10,945 bases of DNA, taken from positions 1 to 10,945 of the forward strand of contig JAMCZP010000095.1 of assembly GCA_023485185.1 (NCBI GenBank). The letters run 5' to 3'. Positions 6,215 through 10,945 of this stretch are shown here, piece by piece. The position numbers and the translations under genes are program-made. How positions within the stretch are numbered: position 1 is the stretch's first letter; each line of letters starts with the position of its first letter. The notes under the pieces were generated by a model. The model saw only the letters and a list, made by a program, of their open reading frames with translations. It searched no databases and was not told where the DNA came from. The DNA comes from Gammaproteobacteria bacterium (GTDB taxonomy: Bacteria; Pseudomonadota; Gammaproteobacteria; Pseudomonadales; Halomonadaceae).

Positions 6215-6620
6215 CCCGTGTCAAAATCTTAAGCGCTGCAGGCCATGCTTTGGGCCGCAAACGCTCGGTGCTTAAGCAGGCTATCTCGACTGTTGCGGTG
6301 CAGAGGAGTTCCTCATCGCGCCAAACTTGCTGTTCAAATGTCATCCGGCATCGCCCAACGTCTATAACGCGTGCACTAATATCCAGCGCATCGTCCAAGC
6401 AGGCCGGCTTAGCGTAGTGACAGGCCAAGCGGTATACCACTAGCTGCGTACCTTCGTCTAGCAGCGTTTGCTGATTAAGGCCTAATTGGCGTAACCATTC
6501 GCTCCGCGCCCGCTCCATAAACTTCAAGTAGTTAACGTAGTAGACAATGCCGCCCGCGTCAGTATCTTCCATATAAACACGCAGCGACAATCGATAACCA
6601 TCTTTTGCGGGCACACTCAC
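6207..6620 (-). CDS. ybgC: YbgC, hotdog-fold acyl-CoA thioesterase of the Tol-Pal cluster
   Basis: A 137-residue 4HBT-type hotdog thioesterase. The signature [29 protein letters not shown] is at about 15-43 with Asp21 as the expected catalytic residue. It hydrolyses acyl-CoA thioesters in the cytoplasm; E. coli and Helicobacter homologues act on short- or long-chain acyl-CoA, and the link to Tol-Pal is mostly genomic. The His of the E. coli VVYH motif is Tyr here (IVYY), as I remember for Pseudomonas-type members, so this is unlikely to mean inactivity. The GTG start at 6618-6620 overlaps the ruvB stop by four bases (GTGA), with GGGGAG eight bases upstream, so translation is probably coupled to ruvB. 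A second GTG two codons later is an alternative start. Confidence 0.94.
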   Translation of the reverse strand: MSVPAKDGYRLSLRVYMEDTDAGGIVYYVNYLKFMERARSEWLRQLGLNQQTLLDEGTQLVVYRLACHYAKPACLDDALDISARVIDVGRCRMTFEQQVWRDEELLCTATVEIACLSTERLRPKAWPAALKILTRAS

Positions 6621-7654
6621 GGGCGACGCTCCCCTTCCATATCGGTCGACTGCTCATGCGGTACACGATCAAAATGTAACCAGGCTTGGCGCGTGACCAC
6701 CCGGCCGCGTGGGGTGCGCATAATTAAACCCTGTTGAATCAGGTACGGCTCAATCACATCTTCAATGGTGTCACGCTCTTCGCTAATTGCCGCTGCTAAC
6801 GAATCAATGCCCACCGGTCCGCCGTCAAATTTATCAATCATGGCCAGTAGAAGCCTGCGATCCATGTGATCTAAACCGTGGTGGTCCACATTAAGCATAT
6901 TGAGGGCAGCGTCAGCCATAGCGACATCGACGACACCATTGCCTTTCATCTCGGCGTAATCACGCACGCGGCGCAGTAACCGGTTTGCGATGCGCGGCGT
7001 CCCACGTGAACGTCGAGCCACCTCAATCGCGCCGTCATGGCTTGTCTCAACACCCAATAAACGCGCCGAACGTGCGACAATTTCGGTTAGCTCTTCCAGG
7101 TTATAAAACTCAAGCCGCTGCACAATCCCAAATCGATCACGCAGTGGAGACGTTAATAATCCTGCCCGGGTAGTCGCACCGACGAGTGTAAAGCGCGGAA
7201 GGTCGAGTTTGATTGAGCGGGCAGCTGGGCCTTCTCCAATCATGATATCCAGCTGAAAATCTTCCATGGCCGGATAAAGCACTTCTTCAACCACGGGTGA
7301 CAAACGGTGAATTTCGTCAATAAAAAGGACGTCGCCGGGTTCTAAATTAGTGAGCATGGCCGCAAGGTCGCCAGCTCGCTCGAGCACCGGACCAGAAGTA
7401 GACTTCATTCCCACACCCATCTCGGCGGCAATAATATGCGCCAAGGTGGTTTTGCCTAACCCAGGTGGGCCAAACACCAGCGTATGATCAAGACTCTCTT
7501 CACGTAACCGTGCGGCACCAATGAAAATTTCCAGCTGCTCACGAACAAGCGGCTGGCCTATATAATCATTAAGCCGCTTCGGGCGAATGGCATAATCAAT
7601 GCGCACCTCGCCCTGCTCAGGCTCTGCGGTAATCAGCCGGTCATGTTCTAACAT
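6617..7654 (-). CDS. ruvB: RuvB, Holliday-junction branch-migration ATPase
   Basis: A 345-residue AAA+ ATPase of the usual RuvB length. Seen in order: [12 protein letters not shown] (about 23-34), Walker A GPPGLGKT at 62-69, Walker B FIDE at 111-114 followed by [10 protein letters not shown], the beta-hairpin region [20 protein letters not shown], sensor 1 GATTRAG near 159-165, the arginine-finger region SPLRDRFG at 169-176, sensor 2 [17 protein letters not shown], and a C-terminal winged helix ([20 protein letters not shown]). Two RuvB hexamers flank a RuvA-bound junction and pump DNA. I start at ATG 7652-7654 (MLEHDRLI), which aligns with the MIEADRL start of Pseudomonas; GTG six bases upstream is also possible. 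Neither has a strong ribosome site. It is separated from ruvA by 110 bases, unusually long for this pair. Confidence 0.97.
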   Translation of the reverse strand: MLEHDRLITAEPEQGEVRIDYAIRPKRLNDYIGQPLVREQLEIFIGAARLREESLDHTLVFGPPGLGKTTLAHIIAAEMGVGMKSTSGPVLERAGDLAAMLTNLEPGDVLFIDEIHRLSPVVEEVLYPAMEDFQLDIMIGEGPAARSIKLDLPRFTLVGATTRAGLLTSPLRDRFGIVQRLEFYNLEELTEIVARSARLLGVETSHDGAIEVARRSRGTPRIANRLLRRVRDYAEMKGNGVVDVAMADAALNMLNVDHHGLDHMDRRLLLAMIDKFDGGPVGIDSLAAAISEERDTIEDVIEPYLIQQGLIMRTPRGRVVTRQAWLHFDRVPHEQSTDMEGERRP

Positions 7655-7746
7655 AGGCACTCATTGTTAATGACTATTCCTTGATGACTTTAATCCATAA
7701 GACGGGTGGCAAATACGTTTTCCATCCACGTCCATTGCGAGCTGGT

Positions 7747-7760
7747 TCAGTTTAAACTGA
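7747..7760 (-). repeat. 14-bp perfect palindrome after ruvA
   Basis: TCAGTTTAAACTGA is a perfect palindrome lying four bases after the ruvA TGA, in the ruvA-ruvB gap. It can fold as a 5-bp stem with a TTAA loop. No U-run follows, so it is not a standard terminator; a protein site or RNA processing site is possible. Confidence 0.5.
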
Positions 7761-7764
7761 CGGT

Positions 7765-8385
7765 TCAGCCATTCATACGTTGAGTGAGGGCGGCTTTAAT
7801 AAGCGCTTCAGTCGACTGATTAGGGTCGATATCAGCAAGCATCTTAGATGCTTCGGTGAGCTTGTACCCTAGACTAACCAATGCGGCTTCCGCATCGGCA
7901 AGGCTATCCCGTGCAGAAGCCCGACCACTGGCGGCTTCAAGAGCTAGCAATGCATTGCTGCCATCTTCCCACTTATCTTGCCAATCCGGGAAGCGATCGC
8001 GCATTTCGATAATCAGCCGTTCGGCGGTTTTCTTACCAACACCTGGCAAGGTGGTTAACGCTTTGCTGTCATTATCACGCACGCAGCGCATAAAAGCGTC
8101 TTCATCCATGCCGGACAAAATAGCCAGTGCGAGTTTGGGTCCAACACCGTTGACTTTGATTAGTGCACGGAACAGAGCACGCTCATGCTCTCGGCCAAAC
8201 CCATACAGCAGGTGGGCGTCATCTCGAATGGTTAAATGAGTAAATAACGAAACGCTCTCGTTAAGCGCGGGAAGTGCCACCAGCGTATTCATTGAGGTTT
8301 CCAGCTCATAACCCACGCCTTGGACATCAATGACAATCCAGGGGGGGTGCTTTGCCACTAGCTGGCCACTCAGGCGTCCAATCAT
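7765..8385 (-). CDS. ruvA: RuvA, Holliday-junction-binding subunit
   Basis: A 206-residue RuvA, close to the E. coli length of 203. The N-terminal OB-fold starts MIGRLSGQLV and includes VQGVGYELE. The acidic pin is Asp55-Asp56 within TIRDDAHLLYGF. Two helix-hairpin-helix motifs are at about 75-90 (IKVNGVGPKLALAI) and 111-127 (TLPGVGKKTAERLII). An acidic flexible linker spans about 131-160, and domain III (about 161-203, ADAEAALVSLGYKLTEASKML) contacts RuvB. Tetramers hold the four-way junction open. The ATG at 8383-8385 is the family start although its ribosome site is weak. The frame stays open upstream to 8472, but that part overlies a promoter and has no RuvA-like sequence. A run of seven C (coding strand) falls at codons 13-15 (HPPW). 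Confidence 0.97.
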   Translation of the reverse strand: MIGRLSGQLVAKHPPWIVIDVQGVGYELETSMNTLVALPALNESVSLFTHLTIRDDAHLLYGFGREHERALFRALIKVNGVGPKLALAILSGMDEDAFMRCVRDNDSKALTTLPGVGKKTAERLIIEMRDRFPDWQDKWEDGSNALLALEAASGRASARDSLADAEAALVSLGYKLTEASKMLADIDPNQSTEALIKAALTQRMNG

Positions 8386-8434
8386 AAAGTCGCTCGCACG
8401 GATATATAAACAGTTGGGTGAAAAACAAGCGTTT

Positions 8435-8463
8435 ACTATAAAGCTAGTCTGTACAGGTGACCA
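8435..8463 (-). promoter_or_regulatory. Candidate sigma70 promoter of ruvAB
   Basis: On the minus strand TGGTCA (4 of 6 matches to the -35) is followed by exactly 17 bases and TATAGT (5 of 6 matches to the -10). Transcription would start near 8428, about 40 bases before the ruvA ATG. It lies in the 107-base gap after ruvC. Confidence 0.5.
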
Positions 8464-8464
8464 G
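8449..8464 (-). promoter_or_regulatory. Candidate LexA (SOS) box upstream of ruvA
   Basis: CTGGTCACCTGTACAG fits CTGT-N8-ACAG with one mismatch (CTGG instead of CTGT in one half). It overlaps the -35 and spacer of the candidate ruvAB promoter, the right place for a repressor. As I recall, the E. coli ruvA LexA site also has CTGG half-sites. The GC-rich centre is less typical. Function is inferred. Confidence 0.45.
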
Positions 8465-8492
8465 TAGTACAACCTTTCGCCGAGCGGTTAAA

Positions 8493-9071
8493 TTAAAGCC
8501 GCCAACGTCCCGTGGTGCGACTACGCCCTCGCGAGGCGGTGGCGGGCAGTCCATTACTGGTGTAGGCGTGACCGTTATAAGCATGAGTTAATGCAATGGC
8601 TAATGCATCGGCGGCATCGGCTTGAGGCGTGGCGGAAAGCTGCAGAATAGCGGTGACCATATGCTGCACCTGAGCTTTATCCGCACCGCCCTGGCCGGTT
8701 ACGGCTTGCTTAATTTGCCGCGCGGCATATTCGGCAAGACTTAAGCCATGGTTGGCCATGCAGACCAACGCCGCACCACGCGCTTGGCCAAGCTTTAATG
8801 CAGAATCAGGATTTTTGGCCATAAACACGCGCTCAATGGCAACCGAAGTAGGTCGATGGAGCTCCACCACTTCACTAAGACCTGCATAGATTTGTGCCAA
8901 TCGCTGCTCTAGCGCACCGTTAGCGGTACGAATACAGCCACTCGCTACATAACAAGGCTTAACCCCGATCACATCAATCACGCCGTAACCAGTAACACGT
9001 GAGCCAGGGTCGATCCCCAAAATACGGACAGCTACAACGGGCTTCTTTTCAACCATGAAACGGGTACTCAT
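8493..9071 (-). CDS. ruvC: RuvC, Holliday-junction resolvase
   Basis: A RuvC endonuclease that makes paired nicks in Holliday junctions. The RNase H-like fold begins [14 protein letters not shown]. The four catalytic acids are all present as Asp21, Glu80 ([10 protein letters not shown]), Asp152 and Asp155 ([11 protein letters not shown]), each exactly 14 residues later than in E. coli (7, 66, 138, 141). Other family blocks are [10 protein letters not shown] and KAQVQHMV. The C-terminus is short and Arg-rich ([12 protein letters not shown]). The start is uncertain: ATG at 9071 gives 192 residues, an internal ATG at 9056 gives 187, and neither has a good ribosome site; the family usually begins just before ILGID. 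It lies immediately beyond the aspS terminator, with no yebC in between. The next gene, ruvA, starts 107 bases later. Confidence 0.95.
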   Translation of the reverse strand: MSTRFMVEKKPVVAVRILGIDPGSRVTGYGVIDVIGVKPCYVASGCIRTANGALEQRLAQIYAGLSEVVELHRPTSVAIERVFMAKNPDSALKLGQARGAALVCMANHGLSLAEYAARQIKQAVTGQGGADKAQVQHMVTAILQLSATPQADAADALAIALTHAYNGHAYTSNGLPATASRGRSRTTGRWRL

Positions 9072-9080
9072 GAGTGGGCT

Positions 9081-9095
9081 TAACGCTGAACGTTA
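9081..9095 (-). promoter_or_regulatory. Stem-loop in the ruvC leader
   Basis: Arms TAACG and CGTTA (5 bp; further pairing is possible with a one-base bulge) enclose five bases, ten bases upstream of the ruvC ATG at 9071. It occupies the place of a ribosome site, and none is apparent there. Confidence 0.3.
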
Positions 9096-9104
9096 GCAAC
9101 ATAC

Positions 9105-9131
9105 AAAAACACCGACGCCAAGGCGTCGGTG
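9105..9131 (-). terminator. Rho-independent terminator after aspS
   Basis: A perfect 10-bp stem CACCGACGCC / GGCGTCGGTG with a minimal loop is followed by TTTTTG on the minus strand. It lies 21 bases after the aspS stop codon and 33 bases before the ruvC start. There is no T-run on the other side, so it works only for minus-strand transcription. Confidence 0.9.
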
Positions 9132-9152
9132 CTGGTCAGTCACTCAACCGAT

Positions 9153-10934
9153 TTATTCGGCGGCTGTTTCCGGCTGTGCTTTTTGGCGCAGACGGATATT
9201 GAGCTCTTTTAACTGCTCGGGGCTTACTTCGCCGGGTGCATTGGTCATCAAACAAGCAGCACTTTGCGTTTTCGGGAAGGCAATCACTTCACGAATAGTC
9301 TTGGCACCTACCATCAGCATTACCAGTCGATCCAAACCAAACGCTAAGCCACCATGGGGCGGCGCGCCGTACTGAAGCGCATCTAGCAGGAAGCCGAATT
9401 TCTCTTGGGCTTCTTCTTCACCAATGCCCAAAATCTCAAACACCGTGCTCTGCATGGTTTGGTCGTGAATACGGATAGAACCGCCACCTAGCTCAGTGCC
9501 GTTGAGCACCATATCGTAAGCGCGAGATAGCGCTTTCGCAGGATCAGCCTTTAGCTCTTCAGGAGAACAGGAAGGCGCCGTGAAGGGGTGATGCAGCGGG
9601 CTAAGACGACCGTTGTCATCCGCCTCGAACATTGGGAAGTCGACTACCCACAGCGGTGCCCACTGCTGCGTGTAAAGTTCAAGATCGGCCCCTAGTTTGA
9701 CGCGCAGTGCACCAATGGCTTCATTAACGATGCGCGTCTTATCGGCACCAAAGAAGATGATATCGCCATCTTCAGCGCCCACCCGGTCGAGCAGCTCTTC
9801 AACGATATTTTCCATAAACTTAACGATCGGCGACTGCAGACCTTCAAGCCCTTTGGCACGCTCGTTGACTTTAATCCATGCCAAGCCTTTGGCACCGTAA
9901 ATGCCAACAAACTTGGTGTATTCGTCGATCTCTTTACGTGAAAGCTTAGCACCGCCAGGCACTTTCAGGGCCGCCACGCGACCATCTTCAGCGCTTGCCG
10001 GGCCTGAGAAGACTTTAAAATCGACCTGCTGCATAAGGTCATCGACATCGGTCAGCTCGAGCGGAATACGCAAGTCAGGTTTGTCGGAGCCGAAACGATC
10101 CATCGCTTCCTGCCAGGTCATGCGCGGGAATTCAGGCAGCTCAGCACTTAGCACCTCTTGGAAAAGCTGACGAATCATGGCTTCGGTGATGCCCATGATG
10201 TCATTCTCTTCCACAAACGATGCTTCAATATCAATCTGGGTAAACTCAGGCTGGCGGTCAGCGCGCAGATCTTCATCGCGGAAACACTTAGCAATTTGAT
10301 AGTAGCGATCAAAACCCGCCACCATCAATAGCTGTTTGAATAGCTGAGGAGACTGGGGCAGTGCAAAGAAACTGCCCGCGTGAGTACGGCTAGGCACCAA
10401 ATAATCCCGCGCGCCCTCTGGCGTGGCGCGAGTAAGCACCGGTGTTTCGATATCTAAGAAGCCCTGATTCTCCAGGTAAGCGCGAACGCTATGCGAAATA
10501 CGTGAGCGCAGGCGCAGCTTTTCAATCATGTCGGGGCGACGCAGGTCGATGTAACGGTGCTTTAAGCGCACCTCTTCGCCTACTTTGCCATGCTCATCTA
10601 GCTGGAACGGCGGCGTGATAGCTGAGTTCAGTACCTCAACCTCTTTGGCCAACACTTCGATCATGCCAGTGGGCATGTTGGCATTCTGCGTTCCGTCAGG
10701 GCGCAGCCGAACGCGGCCGGTAATACGCAGAACATACTCGCTGCGTGCACGGTCGGCAGTAGCAAACGCCTCGGCGGTATCTGGGTCAACCACAAACTGA
10801 GCGATACCATCGCGGTCGCGCATATCGAGGAAGATTACCCCACCATGGTCACGGCGGCGATGAACCCATCCGCATACCGTAACCGTTTGATCCACCAAAG
10901 TTTCGTTCAGCTGGCCGCAATAATGGCTGCGCAT
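9153..10934 (-). CDS. aspS: Aspartyl-tRNA synthetase (possibly non-discriminating, Asp/Asn)
   Basis: A complete 593-residue bacterial-type AspRS that attaches aspartate to tRNA in the cytoplasm. The N-terminal OB-fold anticodon-binding domain covers about 1-105 ([23 protein letters not shown]). The class II core includes the flipping-loop region [13 protein letters not shown] near 170-182, motif 2 from Phe218 ([18 protein letters not shown]) and motif 3 at about 529-540 ([12 protein letters not shown], Arg536). The bacterial GAD insertion lies between motifs 2 and 3 (about 290-420). His30 and Gly81 match, from memory, the His/Gly pair found in tRNA-non-discriminating bacterial AspRS such as that of Pseudomonas, which also charges tRNA-Asn for GatCAB. 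The ATG at 10932-10934 has AGGA six bases upstream. The gene ends in a strong terminator. Its promoter is outside the window. Confidence 0.97.
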   Translation of the reverse strand: MRSHYCGQLNETLVDQTVTVCGWVHRRRDHGGVIFLDMRDRDGIAQFVVDPDTAEAFATADRARSEYVLRITGRVRLRPDGTQNANMPTGMIEVLAKEVEVLNSAITPPFQLDEHGKVGEEVRLKHRYIDLRRPDMIEKLRLRSRISHSVRAYLENQGFLDIETPVLTRATPEGARDYLVPSRTHAGSFFALPQSPQLFKQLLMVAGFDRYYQIAKCFRDEDLRADRQPEFTQIDIEASFVEENDIMGITEAMIRQLFQEVLSAELPEFPRMTWQEAMDRFGSDKPDLRIPLELTDVDDLMQQVDFKVFSGPASAEDGRVAALKVPGGAKLSRKEIDEYTKFVGIYGAKGLAWIKVNERAKGLEGLQSPIVKFMENIVEELLDRVGAEDGDIIFFGADKTRIVNEAIGALRVKLGADLELYTQQWAPLWVVDFPMFEADDNGRLSPLHHPFTAPSCSPEELKADPAKALSRAYDMVLNGTELGGGSIRIHDQTMQSTVFEILGIGEEEAQEKFGFLLDALQYGAPPHGGLAFGLDRLVMLMVGAKTIREVIAFPKTQSAACLMTNAPGEVSPEQLKELNIRLRQKAQPETAAE

Positions 10935-10945
10935 GTCAAATCCTG

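Noticed and set aside
6219..6224. Perfect TTGACA -35 hexamer at the end of ybgC, a possible tolQ promoter
   Set aside because: No -10-like hexamer occurs 16-18 bases downstream, and the bases are constrained as coding sequence for Leu-Thr of YbgC.
6294..6560. Possible inactivation of YbgC because the His of the VVYH motif is Tyr
   Set aside because: The likely catalytic Asp21 is present and Tyr at this place is, as I recall, common in Pseudomonas-type YbgC.
8386..8472. Extension of the RuvA frame upstream to 8472
   Set aside because: The extra 29 residues have no RuvA similarity and lie over the promoter and LexA-like box; the family starts with MIGRL(S/R)G.
9692..10170. Open frames on both strands overlapping the middle of aspS
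   Set aside because: They overlap a complete, well-conserved AspRS frame, lack ribosome sites and resemble no protein family.

Overview
The window is a chromosomal housekeeping segment from a gammaproteobacterium. The proteins read most like marine or halophilic Oceanospirillales, and Halomonadaceae is my best guess from remembered similarity: a TolA with almost no lysine, a Pseudomonas-like YbgC, a MupP-type phosphatase end and a moderate GC content by eye. No mobile element, CRISPR array, tRNA or rRNA was seen. Coding density is very high. The longest stretches without a gene are about 107-110 bases, so no gap over 300 bases needs explaining.

Layout. At the left edge (1-261, + strand) is the 3' end of a HAD phosphatase gene, probably mupP. 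It converges on a long block of genes that all read on the minus strand. In transcription order, from right to left, these are aspS (aspartyl-tRNA synthetase), a strong intrinsic terminator, ruvC, ruvA, ruvB (Holliday-junction resolution), ybgC (acyl-CoA thioesterase), tolQ, tolR, tolA, tolB, pal, cpoB (the Tol-Pal envelope machine), and finally yciK (short-chain dehydrogenase). This is the classic ruvCAB-ybgC-tolQRAB-pal-cpoB order of gammaproteobacteria. Two local variations stand out: no yebC lies between aspS and ruvC, and yciK sits directly behind cpoB.

How it works together. RuvC cuts Holliday junctions that the RuvAB motor migrates. A promoter with an overlapping LexA-like box upstream of ruvA suggests that ruvAB has its own DNA-damage-inducible transcription, apart from ruvC. 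TolQ and TolR form the inner-membrane proton motor. TolA carries force across the periplasm to TolB and the peptidoglycan-bound lipoprotein Pal, which constricts the outer membrane at division. CpoB links this to cell-wall synthesis, and YbgC is the usual cytoplasmic companion. Overlaps of stop and start codons (ruvB/ybgC and tolA/tolB) and short gaps point to translational coupling.

An exotic undescribed system is not visible here. The points worth a second look are regulatory and evolutionary: the LexA/promoter overlap before ruvA, a hairpin and a duplicated stop region between pal and cpoB, a palindrome over the tolB stop, the nearly lysine-free and internally repeated TolA, and a residue signature in AspRS typical of tRNA-non-discriminating enzymes.
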